Notes under the pieces: generated by a model | What the model saw: the letters and a program-made list of their open reading frames with translations, nothing else | Told to the model about the DNA's origin: nothing | Database searches by the model: none | Shown here: positions 24,126 to 36,283 of the stretch, in pieces | How positions within the stretch are numbered: the first letter of the stretch is position 1 | Layout of the letters: each line of letters starts with the position of its first letter | Position numbers and translations under genes: made by a program | Origin: Tragulus kanchil | Lineage: Eukaryota > Chordata > Mammalia > Artiodactyla > Tragulidae | NCBI GenBank assembly: GCA_022376925.1 | Contig: JAIOJX010000005.1 | Location: forward strand, 96,507,001 to 96,571,000 | Direction: 5' to 3' | DNA length: 64,000 nt

Positions 24126-24277
24126 CTTTTACTAACTTACTTTTTGCACTTCACTGTGTAAATCAGGAAAATGATCCTCAGTAATTTATGTCAACTCTAA
24201 GTAAATAACCAGCAGGATTAATGGAGATAAAGGGATTGGCTGAAAGAGTTAGATAGTAAATATTTTCAGTACTGTGT

Positions 24278-26423
24278 GTCATGTGGTCTCTGTCACAAGA
24301 CTTAACTCAGTCTTAAAAGCAGTCATTGGCAGTATGTAAACAAATGGGTGTGGCTAAGTTGTACTAAGACTTTATTTACAAAACAAGTGGTCAAACCACA
24401 CAGCTCTTGAGGTAATATTCCAGTTCCCAGCTACCATATTCCTCTCTGCTCTCTCAGTGAAAGAATTCTGGATTGCCACCCACTCCCCATGTTTTCTATA
24501 GACATTTCCTTATACATGTCCTTAGTGAACCAATGTAAAATTTTTCCAAGGGGATATGCTGAGTCCATATTTAATGAACATAGTGCTCTGGCAGGACTGT
24601 ACTTTTCTTTCCTTTTTTTTTTTTTTTTTAATTTAAGTTTTGGTCTCTTTTGTTGTTTTATTTACTTATTTATTTTCATCTATCTTTATTCTTTGGCCTG
24701 TATGCGGCCTCCCACAGCAGTTGGCCCTCCTGTTGCAGAGCACTGGCTCTGGGCACGTGCACTCCAGAGCGAAGGCTGGATACACTGGTCCAGCCAATCT
24801 CTGGCATGCAGGATCTTCCCAGGCCAGGAATCGAACTGCAAGGCGGACTCTCTATCCACTGGACCACCAGGGAATCCCAGGACTGTACTTTTCAAGGAGT
24901 GCATGGATAACAATCCAAAGGGCAGGCAGTAGACTTCCTATACACCACACGTCACAGATACAGAGCTTACTAATGTTTCCAGCCTAAAAGGTACACAGTG
25001 ATGTATTTTATATTGTTTTATTTTAGCGTCTCTAATGACTAATGAATTAGAACATGTGCTTATTTAATAACCTTGAATTTTCCTCCTATAAATTACCTGT
25101 TCTTGTCCTAGTGCTGTGTTTTTTTTATGATTTGCAGAAGTGCGTTGAAAGTTTTAGATATAAATATCTTGTTTAATTTAGACATTGAAAATACTTTCTT
25201 CAATTTTGAGAATTAACCTTGTTCGTGGACTTTTGTTTAATACAAATCCTTGATTTTGTGGTAATCATGTTGATCATTTTTTTTTTTGCTTGAACTTTTG
25301 AAGTTTTGTTCATTTGTGTGTGTAAAATATTTATATGTAGAGAAAAATTAGTCATGTGGTCTCTGTCACAAGACTTAACTCAGTCTTAAAAGCAGTCATT
25401 GGCAGTATGTAAACAAATGGGTGTGGCTAAGTTGTACTAAGACTTTATTTACAAAACAAGTGGTCAAACCACACAGCTCTTGAGGTAATATTCCAGTTCC
25501 CAGCTACCATATTCCTCTCTGCTCTCTCAGTGAAAGAATTCTGGATTGCCACCCACTCCCCATGTTTTCTATAGACATTTCCTTATACATGTCCTTAGTG
25601 AACCAATGTAAAATTTTTCCAAGGGGATATGCTGAGTCCATATTTAATGAACATAGTGCTCTGGCAGGACTGTACTTTTCTTTCCTTTTTTTTTTTTTTT
25701 TTAATTTAAGTTTTGGTCTCTTTTGTTGTTTTATTTACTTATTTATTTTCATCTATCTTTATTCTTTGGCCTGTATGCGGCCTCCCACAGCAGTTGGCCC
25801 TCCTGTTGCAGAGCACTGGCTCTGGGCACGTGCACTCCAGAGCGAAGGCTGGATACACTGGTCCAGCCAATCTCTGGCATGCAGGATCTTCCCAGGCCAG
25901 GAATCGAACTGCAAGGCGGACTCTCTATCCACTGGACCACCAGGGAATCCCAGGACTGTACTTTTCAAGGAGTGCATGGATAACAATCCAAAGGGCAGGC
26001 AGTAGACTTCCTATACACCACACGTCACAGATACAGAGCTTACTAATGTTTCCAGCCTAAAAGGTACACAGTGATGTATTTTATATTGTTTTATTTTAGC
26101 GTCTCTAATGACTAATGAATTAGAACATGTGCTTATTTAATAACCTTGAATTTTCCTCCTATAAATTACCTGTTCTTGTCCTAGTGCTGTGTTTTTTTTA
26201 TGATTTGCAGAAGTGCGTTGAAAGTTTTAGATATAAATATCTTGTTTAATTTAGACATTGAAAATACTTTCTTCAATTTTGAGAATTAACCTTGTTCGTG
26301 GACTTTTGTTTAATACAAATCCTTGATTTTGTGGTAATCATGTTGATCATTTTTTTTTTTGCTTGAACTTTTGAAGTTTTGTTCATTTGTGTGTGTAAAA
26401 TATTTATATGTAGAGAAAAATTA
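24278..26423 (+). repeat. Tandem direct duplication 9 (unit 1073 bp)
   Basis: Copy 1 is 24278-25350 and copy 2 is 25351 to about 26423. They appear identical throughout, including the CHR SINE, its target-site duplications and the long T runs. Perfect identity across an old, diverged landscape argues against an old genomic event. Confidence 0.96.
24608..24878 (-). mobile_element. CHR-type SINE with target-site duplication
   Basis: On the minus strand the head is GGGATTCCCTGGTGGTCCAG and the poly(A) tail appears as a T run at 24617. The flanking duplication aggactgtacttttc is perfect at 24593-24607 and 24879-24893. The body lacks about 20 bases of the tRNA-like part relative to the 27238 copy. 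It is repeated at 25681-25951. Confidence 0.9.
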
Positions 26424-26879
26424 GTCAGAAAATACACTAAAATAATCATAGTGATTATATCTCAGTGGTGCCTTAAAATTTATTAGTGCCACTCATTTGC
26501 AGTTCATGGCAATATTTTGTTTTATTTACTTTATGACTACTTGTAAATAACAGTTTTAGTTCTCTAGCAAAATCGAGGGGAAGCTGCAAAGGTTGCCCCA
26601 AATACTTGCTGACCTCAAACACACAGCCTTCTCTAATGTCAACATCACTAACTAGAGTGGTGCATCAGTTACAACTGATTAAACTGCACTGAAACATCAT
26701 AATTATCCAGAGTCTATAATTTATATTATAATTCATTGTTGGTATTGTATTGCTGGTGTTGTGGATTTGAATGAATATATCATAACATGTATCCATCATT
26801 ATGGTGTCAATATTTGACAATATGCCAGAAGATTTTCATTGCCCTAAAAACTCTTATGATCCACTAATAGAAACAAGGC
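26424..26879. other. Unique noncoding sequence
   Basis: AT-rich, with no gene or nameable repeat visible. Confidence 0.45.
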
Positions 26880-27237
26880 CTTTTTTACCCCCAACCTTTA
26901 GCAGCCACGGATGTTTGTACTGTCGCCATAGTTTAGCATTTTCCAGAATGTAATATAGTTTGAATCATACATTTGTAACCTTTTTAGATTGGCTTCTTTC
27001 AGTTAATAATATGGTCTTAAGATTCTTCCATGTCTTTTAATGGCTTAAGAGCTCATTTTTTTGCAGCAATGAATAATAATATTCCATCATGTGGATGTAC
27101 CACAGTTTTTCCATTCACCTACTATTATTTTTATGATTTGAGGAAGATAAAATGTTTATTTTACATTTAGTCCCAAATACAAATGACTCTATCTGTAAGA
27201 TATTAATTTCCTCCATTTTGTCCATTTGTCTGTTCTT
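26880..27237 (-). mobile_element. Old L1 (L1M-like) 3' UTR fragment
   Basis: The series TTGTAACCTTTTTAGATTGG, 'ttccatgtcttttaatggc', 'aataatattccatcatgtgg' and GTACCACAGTTTTTCC is the complement of the 3' UTR of older mammalian L1s. A CHR SINE interrupts it at 27238. Confidence 0.7.
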
Positions 27238-27576
27238 TTTTTTTTTTTTTTTTTTTAAAGATTTATTTATTTACTTATTTTGGGCGGGGATCGGGTTGGG
27301 GAAGGAGGGGAGCAGGCGGGCCACTTCTATATGTCTTTCATTTCTCTATTTTCATCCGTCTTTGTTCTTTGGCTCCTGTGGGCCTCCCATCGCGGTGGCG
27401 TCTGTCGTCGCAGAGCGCCGGCTCTGGGCGCATGCGCTCCAGAGCTCCGGCTCGGTGATTGGACACATCGGTCCAGCTGCTCCGCGGCACGTGGGATCTT
27501 CCCAGGCCAGGGCTCGAACCGGCGCCCCTTGCACTGCAAGGCGGTGTCCTTACCCACTGGACCACCAGGGAAGCCC
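27238..27576 (-). mobile_element. CHR-type SINE, young copy
   Basis: It is the best-preserved CHR-type copy here. The minus-strand head is GGGCTTCCCTGGTGGTCCAG, then GGTTCGAGCCCTGGCCTGGG (intact B box), a body rich in uneroded CpG, a TAAATAAATAAATC end and an A tail of at least 19. The target-site duplication catttgtctgttctt is perfect at 27223-27237 and 27577-27591. Confidence 0.92.
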
Positions 27577-27591
27577 CATTTGTCTGTTCTT

Positions 27592-27668
27592 ACAGAGGAG
27601 TCTGGTGGGCCACAGTCTTTGGGGTCACAGAAGAATTGAATGTGACTTAGCAACTAAACAGCAACAAC
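27592..27668 (+). mobile_element. Bov-tA SINE, 3' fragment
   Basis: AGAGGAGTCTGGTGGGCCAC through GACTTAGCAACTAAACAGC matches the tail of Bov-tA. It directly follows the CHR SINE's right target duplication. Confidence 0.7.
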
Positions 27669-28069
27669 AGTGCCAACTGTGCACTGTTGTCCTTGCTTTG
27701 CTTTATAGAATCTATATTTGGTAGAGCTGGTTCCCCTTCTTATTCTTCCCTTTCTTTATAGAATTAATATTTGGTAGGACTGGTTCCTCTTCTGATTCTT
27801 CTTTTTTTACCTGGAATTATTATTCAATGCAAGTTTTAAAGTAAATTTATAAAATACTGCAAAGATTATAATTGAAATTTTATTAGGTGTTGAATTATAT
27901 TTGCAGATTTATTTGAGAGAATCAGACATTTTATATAATGCCATCTCATCCAAGAAAAATAAATGGGTTTTTTTTATTGTTTTTTTCTGATTATTCACTA
28001 TGTGCTTTTTTTAGAGGTTAACATCTTGTTTGCAGAAGTCCTATTTACCAATCAGTTCCTGTGGGTGCA

Positions 28070-28274
28070 TTTGTGCTTAGTCATGTCCAACTCTTTTTTG
28101 CCACCCCATAGACTGTAGTCTGCCAGCTGCTTCTGTCCGTGGGATTTTCCAGGCAAGAATACTGGAGTGGGTTGCCATTTTCTCCTCTCGGGAGTCTTCC
28201 TGACCCAAGGATGGAACCTGTGTCCCCCACGTTGGCAGATGGGTTCCTTACCACTTGAACCACCTGGGAAAGCT
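28070..28274 (-). mobile_element. Bov-tA SINE
   Basis: The minus strand gives GCTTTCCCAGGTGGTTCAAG, then the CCAGTATTCTTGCCTGG body and the tail GGACATGACTAAGCAC. It is nearly full length and duplicated at 29153-29357. Confidence 0.88.
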
Positions 28275-28299
28275 CAAGTTAGATCCTAGGCACTGTTTA

Positions 28300-28560
28300 T
28301 TGTTTGTTACTGCCGTGAAAATGACTTTGCTATGGTAGTGTAGGAAATTATTGGTATTTATGATTCAAATCTGGCGATCTCGCTGACCAAACTCATTAAT
28401 TGATTCTATTGCTTTGTTGATCAGTTATTTTCTTTTCTATTTAGATAGTCCTATCAAATACATATATGTTTATTTTTCTTCCTACTACCAGTGTCGAAGA
28501 TTACTCAAAGAATGTTTAATAGTGGGAAAAATAGTGTTCATCCTAATATACCTAATCTGA
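28300..28560 (-). mobile_element. Old L1 ORF2 fragment
   Basis: Weak antisense similarity to the L1 reverse-transcriptase region is visible in TGACCAAACTCATTAATTG and TTCTATTTAGATAGTCC. It is diverged and duplicated at 29384-29644. Assigned by recall only. Confidence 0.4.
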
Positions 28561-30313
28561 AGGGGAATGGATCTAGCTAAATGTTTTCCATTAAGATTTT
28601 AATTAATTTCCATTAATATTTGAAGTATGTTTTTTGGTGCATAATGTTAACCAGGTCAAAGAAGTTATTTTATAAACCAGGATTTCTAAGAGGTTTTTGT
28701 TTAATCAAAAGTGTGTGTTGAAACTTTCCAATTTTTTTTCTACACTTAGAGTAAACTGATTTATAAATAGTGACTGAGAAATCAAGCAGGAAGCGATAAC
28801 TAAGAGGATAGTATCCTGAGTACAGCTTTCTGCAGTCACACGTGTCTGTGGAATCACCAGATTTTAAATTTTGTAAAATTAAAACCCAGGAGATCAGAAG
28901 AGCATTGATATAAACCCAGCAGTCCATGCTGGTTTTCTTCCTGAGGTAATTTGGCTTGCAGCTCAAAACACGGGGGGTCTGTAGGAATCAGATTTATTTG
29001 AGAGAATCAGACATTTTATATAATGCCATCTCATCCAAGAAAAATAAATGGGTTTTTTATTGTTTTTTTCTGATTATTCACTATGTGCTTTTTTTAGAGG
29101 TTAACATCTTGTTTGCAGAAGTCCTATTTACCAATCAGTTCCTGTGGGTGCATTTGTGCTTAGTCATGTCCAACTCTTTTTTGCCACCCCATAGACTGTA
29201 GTCTGCCAGCTGCTTCTGTCCGTGGGATTTTCCAGGCAAGAATACTGGAGTGGGTTGCCATTTTCTCCTCTCGGGAGTCTTCCTGACCCAAGGATGGAAC
29301 CTGTGTCCCCCACGTTGGCAGATGGGTTCCTTACCACTTGAACCACCTGGGAAAGCTCAAGTTAGATCCTAGGCACTGTTTATTGTTTGTTACTGCCGTG
29401 AAAATGACTTTGCTATGGTAGTGTAGGAAATTATTGGTATTTATGATTCAAATCTGGCGATCTCGCTGACCAAACTCATTAATTGATTCTATTGCTTTGT
29501 TGATCAGTTATTTTCTTTTCTATTTAGATAGTCCTATCAAATACATATATGTTTATTTTTCTTCCTACTACCAGTGTCGAAGATTACTCAAAGAATGTTT
29601 AATAGTGGGAAAAATAGTGTTCATCCTAATATACCTAATCTGAAGGGGAATGGATCTAGCTAAATGTTTTCCATTAAGATTTTAATTAATTTCCATTAAT
29701 ATTTGAAGTATGTTTTTTGGTGCATAATGTTAACCAGGTCAAAGAAGTTATTTTATAAACCAGGATTTCTAAGAGGTTTTTGTTTAATCAAAAGTGTGTG
29801 TTGAAACTTTCCAATTTTTTTTCTACACTTAGAGTAAACTGATTTATAAATAGTGACTGAGAAATCAAGCAGGAAGCGATAACTAAGAGGATAGTATCCT
29901 GAGTACAGCTTTCTGCAGTCACACGTGTCTGTGGAATCACCAGATTTTAAATTTTGTAAAATTAAAACCCAGGGAGATCAGAAGAGCATTGATATAAACC
30001 CAGCAGTCCATGCTGGTTTTCTTCCTGAGGTAATTATGGCTTAAGGTCAAGAATCTATGAGGCTGAGAAGAAGTTCTAGCTAGGAGGGTGGGAAGTTGAG
30101 CTCAGCATTTAGTGACTTCTTATGGCTCCTGAGAAAAGACAAAAAAAAACAAAGATAGAATTCTAGTTAGGAATTCTCATGGGACTATCTTATAGATATA
30201 TAATGAATTTGAAATAGATAAGCCTTCCAGAAAATTGATACCCAGAATAAAACAACTTACTCTCCATGTTTGATCATGTTTGATCGTCTTCTCTTACTCT
30301 ACCTACTACCAGA

Positions 30314-30336
30314 GGGTTTTTTTTTTTTTTTTTTTT
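30314..30336. repeat. Poly(T) tract
   Basis: A run of about 20 T between AGAGGG and CAGTCATC. No element is recognised beside it other than the L1 scrap that begins at 30346. Confidence 0.7.
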
Positions 30337-30362
30337 CAGTCATCTAAAAGAATGTAGTGTCA

Positions 30363-30457
30363 AGGGAGGGGACACATGTATACCTGTGGCTGATTCATGT
30401 TGGTATTTGGCAGAAAACAACAAAATTCTGTAAAGCAGCTATTCTTCAGTTAAAAAG
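30363..30457 (+). mobile_element. L1 3' scrap with long target-site duplication
   Basis: GGGACACATGTATACCTGTG and GCTGATTCATGTTGGTATTT are the ruminant L1 3' end, kept for only about 95 bases. It is flanked by aaaagaatgtagtgtca at 30346-30362 and aaaagaatatagtatca at 30458-30474 (two mismatches). That is a classic severely 5'-truncated L1 insertion. Confidence 0.8.
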
Positions 30458-30780
30458 AAAAGAATATAGTATCATCCAAAATCTCAAATTATATACAGTA
30501 TCAAAAAAGCATTAACAAATATACAAGACTGCCAGAAGATAGAATAAAATGACTGAAGACAACAGAAACAACAGATCTGTTAGATAATACATATAATATA
30601 ATATAATTAATTTCTTGTGCTTAAGTAATAATTGAAAAGGTGGGGAAATTCAGCACAAGATTAGAATTTTTAATAAAATGAATTAAATACTAACATGAGT
30701 ATTTCACAATTAAAATATACTAATTGACACTTAGGATTTAATATAGGTTTACAGCAGATTAGCCACAAAAGAGAAAATGA

Positions 30781-31103
30781 GGGACTTCCCTGATGGCTCA
30801 GTGGTAAAGAGTCCACCTGCACATTCTGGAAACACAGGTTTGATCCCTGATCCAGAAAGATCCTACATACTGAAAGACAACGAAACCCATGCACCACACC
30901 TACTGTGCCTGAGCTCTGGAGCCCTGCAGTCACAACTACCAAGGCCCACCCACCCTAGAGGGTGTACTCTGCAACAAGAAGCCACTGCAGTGTGAATCCT
31001 GCAAACCACAATTAGAGAGGAGCCCCTGCTCACTGCAGTTAGAGAAAAGGCCACTTAGTAACAAAGACCCAGCACAGCTAAATATAAATAAATAAAGTTA
31101 TTT
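30781..31103 (+). mobile_element. CHR-1 type SINE
   Basis: The head GGGACTTCCCTGATGGCTCA, the repetitive 'ctgagctctggagccctg' middle, GCAACAAGAAGCCACTGCAG, and an end CAAAGACCCAGCACAGC before TAAATAAATAAA all fit CHR-1, the older SINE shared by whales, hippos and ruminants. Flanks aaaagagaaaatga and aaaagagagaaagtga look like a diverged target duplication. Confidence 0.82.
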
Positions 31104-33213
31104 AAAAAGAGAGAAAGTGAACAGGCTGGTTGTTCATTGAAAATATTCATCAGACTGATGCATGGGAAAAAAATGACAGAGCAAAAAGATAAAAATATGC
31201 ACATGTAAAATATAGATATATACTATGTTAGTACCAAAAGATGTGATATAATTGTACCAATATCAGAAAATCTGAACTTTAAAACAAGAACATTCAAAAT
31301 AATGAAGGATGTTTCATTATGATGAATAGGTCAAAGTATAAGGAGCTATAATAATTACAGATGTGCATGTTTCTCTAATAATACAACCTTAAGATATTTT
31401 TTTAACCTTACGATATTGAAAGCATGTATTGCCAAGCTTAAAAGGAGAAATAGATAAATTGAAAATCATACTTGGAGAATTTAATAAATATCTTAAGTAA
31501 CTAATAAAACAAAAAATATTGTTAATAATTTCCAAGTTATTAATAACATTATTAACATATCTGACTTACTTAACAAAAATGAGCACCACATCTAGGGATG
31601 AAAGAATGTTACTTTGAAGTCACATAAAACATTCACCACAATTTATTATTTGCTGGACTATAAATAATTCTGTCTTTATTTCAGTCATAGAAAATATGGT
31701 TTCAGTTATATATAATATAATTAAACTGGAAATAGGCAATGAGGTTATGGGACACTACTCAGGTTTGGAAATTAAGTATATACTTTTAGATATTTCATGA
31801 GTGAAAGATAAATCACTGAATGATTTATCATTCAAATTACTAAAATATTTTGAACTGAATTATATTAGAACAACATGCCAAAACTTGAATTGACGCAGTT
31901 TAGCATTTCTATTAAGAGAATGTATATATCTTGAAATGTTATAAAAAGAATTAATGATTTAAATATTTCAAGAAGCTAGAAAAACAACAGCAAGAATCTA
32001 CTAGATGACAGCAAATAGCAAAGATAAGAGCACATATCAGTGATGCAGAAAACCAACTGGGAAAATCAATAAAATCTAAAGATGGTTCTTTGAAAAGACT
32101 AAAAACTTAGATAAGCCCCTGGCAAGAAAAAAAAGAAAAGCAACAGACATGATGCATGGGAAAAAATGACAGAGCAATAAAGATTTAAAAAGAGAAAGTG
32201 AACAGGCTGGTTGTTCATTGAAAATATTCATCAGACTGATGCATGGGAAAAATGACAGAGCAAAAGATAAAAATATGCACATGTAAAATATAGATATATA
32301 CTATGTTAGTACCAAAAGATGTGATATAATTGTACCAATATCAGAAAATCTGAACTTTAAAACAAGAACATTCAAAATAATGAAGGATGTTTCATTATGA
32401 TGAATAGGTCAAAGTATAAGGAGCTATAATAATTACAGATGTGCATGTTTCTCTAATAATACAACCTTAAGATATTTTTTTAACCTTACGATATTGAAAG
32501 CATGTATTGCCAAGCTTAAAAGGAGAAATAGATAAATTGAAAATCATACTTGGAGAATTTAATAAATATCTTAAGTAACTAATAAAACAAAAAATATTGT
32601 TAATAATTTCCAAGTTATTAATAACATTATTAACATATCTGACTTACTTAACAAAAATGAGCACCACATCTAGGGATGAAAGAATGTTACTTTGAAGTCA
32701 CATAAAACATTCACCACAATTTATTATTTGCTGGACTATAAATAATTCTGTCTTTATTTCAGTCATAGAAAATATGGTTTCAGTTATATATAATATAATT
32801 AAACTGGAAATAGGCAATGAGGTTATGGGACACTACTCAGGTTTGGAAATTAAGTATATACTTTTAGATATTTCATGAGTGAAAGATAAATCACTGAATG
32901 ATTTATCATTCAAATTACTAAAATATTTTGAACTGAATTATATTAGAACAACATGCCAAAACTTGAATTGACGCAGTTTAGCATTTCTATTAAGAGAATG
33001 TATATATCTTGAAATGTTATAAAAAGAATTAATGATTTAAATATTTCAAGAAGCTAGAAAAACAACAGCAAGAATCTACTAGATGACAGCAAATAGCAAA
33101 GATAAGAGCACATATCAGTGATGCAGAAAACCAACTGGGAAAATCAATAAAATCTAAAGATGGTTCTTTGAAAAGACTAAAAACTTAGATAAGCCCCTGG
33201 CAAGAAAAAAATG
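31093..33213 (+). repeat. Tandem direct duplication 11 (unit about 1081 bp)
   Basis: Copy 1 is about 31093-32173 and copy 2 about 32174-33213. Just before the seam, 32151-32173 holds a stray short copy of the GATGCATGGGAAAAAATGAC stretch that belongs near 31158. It is a stutter typical of mis-stitched reads. Confidence 0.93.
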
Positions 33214-33420
33214 AGAAAACACAGATCACTATTATGAGAAATGATAAACCAGACATCACTACAGACCATACAGACAATAAAAAAATACAGATTGTTATGA
33301 TAGCACTTAAATTATGTAAAAGTTGAAACAATAGATGAAACTTAAATCTGACACCAAGGGAATGAAAAGTGTAAATTTATGTGTATCTGTCATTAAACAT
33401 GTATGTAGTTAAAACTGAGA
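31180..33420 (+). mobile_element. Old L1 ORF2 remnant
   Basis: AT-rich plus-strand sequence follows degenerate L1 ORF2 from the endonuclease region (ATGAAGGATGTTTCATTATG, GGAGAAATAGATAAATTG) to the part reading GATGGTTCTTTGAAAAGAC and on to CAGAAATGATAAACC-like sequence near 33240. Many stops and gaps show it is ancient. Duplications 11 and 12 repeat most of it. Confidence 0.6.
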
Positions 33421-33788
33421 AATACTCACATTCAGGTGGCTTGATTATCAATCTTAAAAAATTTCTTCCAGATAATATAAAAAGAAGAAATATTTGCTAA
33501 CATGTTTTAGGGGACAGCACAGTATGTATAGCCAGATTATATAGGCATTCCAACCCCAGTTCATAACTGGGTTATGTTTCTCATACTCACCTAAATATCT
33601 GTAAGAACAAATCATACTAGTAGACTTAGCACAATTTTTAGTCTACAGTTATATATGACAGCTAGTATGCACCTATATTTAAAAAATCACTGGTCTCTCC
33701 TGAAACAGGATACACACTGTTTTTATGTAATTTATTTGTCTTTTATTCTGTTTTTGTTTCTCTTATTACTAGAAAGAGAGAGAAGAAC

Positions 33789-34101
33789 TTTTTTTTTTTT
33801 TTTTTTGGGCGGGGGTCGGGTTGGGGAGGGAGGGGAGTAGGTGGGCCATTTCTGTTGCTCTTTCGTTTCTCTATGTTCATCCGTCTATGTTCTTTGGCTC
33901 CTGTGGGCCTCCCATCGCGGTGGTGTCTGTCGTTGCAGAGCACCGGCTCTGGGCGCATGCGCTCCAGAGCTCTGGCTCGGTAATTGGACACATCAGTCCA
34001 GCCGCTCCGCGGCACGTGGGATCTTCCCAGGCCAGGGCTCGAACCGGCGCCCCTTGCACTGCAAGGCGGCGTCCTTACCCACGTGGTCACCATGGTAAGC
34101 A
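33789..34101 (-). mobile_element. CHR-type SINE, degraded duplicate copy
   Basis: This is the same insertion as the one at 34878-35189. Its head and right target duplication are damaged close to the seam. Confidence 0.85.
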
Positions 34102-34877
34102 CAAGAGAAGAAATTTTAAAACCAATACAGATAATGAACCATAACAGGAAGTTTGGATGAAATACTAGGTGTTTAGTTTACAAATAATATTCACAAGTTG
34201 ATAATAACATTTAATGTGTTATTTTCTATTAAAAGCACCTGGATGGTGCTTCTCGATGGTACTTCACAATAAAAGACATAAAAAGATTGTTATGGGATAG
34301 AAAACACAGATCACTATTATGAGAAATGATAAACCAGACATCACTACAGACCATACAGACAATAAAAAAATACAGATTGTTATGATAGCACTTAAATTAT
34401 GTAAAAGTTGAAACAATAGATGAAACTTAAATCTGACACCAAGGGAATGAAAAGTGTAAATTTATGTGTATCTGTCATTAAACATGTATGTAGTTAAAAC
34501 TGAGAAATACTCACATTCAGGTGGCTTGATTATCAATCTTAAAAAATTTCTTCCAGATAATATAAAAAGAAGAAATATTTGCTAACATGTTTTAGGGGAC
34601 AGCACAGTATGTATAGCCAGATTATATAGGCATTCCAACCCCAGTTCATAACTGGGTTATGTTTCTCATACTCACCTAAATATCTGTAAGAACAAATCAT
34701 ACTAGTAGACTTAGCACAATTTTTAGTCTACAGTTATATATGACAGCTAGTATGCACCTATATTTAAAAAATCACTGGTCTCTCCTGAAACAGGATACAC
34801 ACTGTTTTTATGTAATTTATTTGTCTTTTATTCTGTTTTTGTTTCTCTTATTACTAGAAAGAGAGAGAAGAACTTTT

Positions 34878-35189
34878 TTTTTTTTTTTTTTTGGGCGGGG
34901 GTCGGGTTGGGGAGGGAGGGGAGTAGGTGGGCCATTTCTGTTGCTCTTTCGTTTCTCTATGTTCATCCGTCTATGTTCTTTGGCTCCTGTGGGCCTCCCA
35001 TCGCGGTGGTGTCTGTCGTTGCAGAGCACCGGCTCTGGGCGCATGCGCTCCAGAGCTCTGGCTCGGTAATTGGACACATCAGTCCAGCCGCTCCGCGGCA
35101 CGTGGGATCTTCCCAGGCCAGGGCTCAAACCGGCGCCCCTTGCACTGCAAGGCGGTGTCCTTACCCACTTGGCCACCAGGGGAAGCCCA
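34878..35189 (-). mobile_element. CHR-type SINE with target-site duplication
   Basis: The minus-strand head GGGCTTCCCCTGGTGGCCA, B-box-like GGTTTGAGCC, a CpG-rich body and an A tail of about 15 are seen. The target duplication agagaagaactttt is perfect at 34864-34877 and 35190-35203. A third, error-rich partial copy lies at 36155-36283. Confidence 0.9.
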
Positions 35190-35359
35190 AGAGAAGAACT
35201 TTTAAAACCAATACAGATAATGAACCATAACAGGAAGTTTGGATGAAATACTAGGTGTTTAGTTTACAAATAATATTCACAAGTTGATAATAACATTTAA
35301 TGTGTTATTTTCTATTAAAAGCACCTGGATGGTGCTTCTCGATATATATGGTCTGACTT

Positions 35360-35742
35360 CACAATAGGAAACAAATTAGTATTGTTATTTTATTGATTGT
35401 CCATGTCAGTTAAAACCATGGAATGAGGAAAATAAAGAAAAATTTACAACCAAGAAATCTATGCTACTAAACCCGGCAAGCAATATGAATAAGTATATCC
35501 TTTCATGAATTTTTCTAAACATACATTTTTGGTGGAACTGTTTAAAATATGAAAGTGAATATGATGGCTTTCCTTGGTGTTTAATTTTTTAAAGAAGTCA
35601 GCTGTTTTCCACAAATTATACTTTTAAAATCACTGGAGTTTTACAGTATTATTTAGAGATTAGAGCTTAACTAGAATAAATTTTATTATAGCATTAAAGT
35701 GTAACTAATAAATAGCAAAAACTCAAAGATATTAATATCTAA
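35360..35742. other. Unique noncoding sequence
   Basis: AT-rich, with no feature recognised. It is repeated at about 36455-36837. Confidence 0.45.
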
Positions 35743-36154
35743 GTCACCAAGTCCGACCATCAGTGAACCCATGGACTGCAGCACACCAGGCTTCCCTATC
35801 CTTCGCTATCTCCCTGAGTTTGCTCAAACTCATGTCCACTGAGCCAGTGATCAATCATCTTATCCTCTGTCATCCCCTTTTCCTCTTGCCCTCAATCATT
35901 CCGAGCCTCAGGATCTTTTCCAGTGAATTGGCTCTTCACATCAAATAGCCAAATATTAGAGCTTCAGCTTTAGTGTCCGTTCTTCCAATGAATATTCAGG
36001 GTTGATATCCTTTAGGATAGACTGGTTTAATCTCCTTGCAGTCCAAGGCACTCTCAAGAGTCTTTTCTAGCTCCACAGTTTGAAAGCATTATTTCTTTGG
36101 CACTCAGCCTTCTTTATGGTCCAACTCTCATATCCATAATGACTAAAATGTAAA

Positions 36155-36283
36155 CTCTGGCTCGTAATTGGACACATCAGTCCAGCCGCTCCGCGCACGT
36201 GGGATCTTCCCAGGCCAGGGCTCAAACCGGCGCCTTGCACTGCAAGGCGGTGTCCTTACCCACTTGGCCACCAGGGGAAGCCC
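36155..36283 (-). mobile_element. CHR-type SINE, partial third copy at a seam
   Basis: Only the tRNA-like half is present, with homopolymer losses. It results from duplication 13 and is not a separate insertion. Confidence 0.85.

Larger units (their letters stand above)
27904..30046 (+). repeat. Tandem direct duplication 10 (unit 1085 bp)
   Basis: Copy 1 is 27904-28988 and copy 2 is 28989 to about 30046. Copy 1 loses the match about 45 bases before the seam (GGTAATTTGGCTTGCAGC against GGTAATTATGGCTTAAGG). A run of T differs by two near 27970/29053. Confidence 0.95.
33214..35345 (+). repeat. Tandem direct duplication 12 (unit 1085 bp)
   Basis: Copy 1 is 33214-34298 and copy 2 is 34299 to about 35345. 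The last 200 bases of copy 1 are visibly worse: the CHR SINE head reads CACGTGGTCACCATGGTAAG there but CACTTGGCCACCAGGGGAAG in copy 2, and the segment after CTTCTCGAT is scrambled. Confidence 0.94.

Noticed and set aside
24489..24932. 147-codon open frame present twice
   Set aside because: It covers a CHR-type SINE, and its second copy comes from tandem duplication 9.
27152..27724. 190-codon open frame and its antisense partners
   Set aside because: They read through the CpG-rich CHR-type SINE, which stays open by chance. The same peptides recur at every CHR copy.
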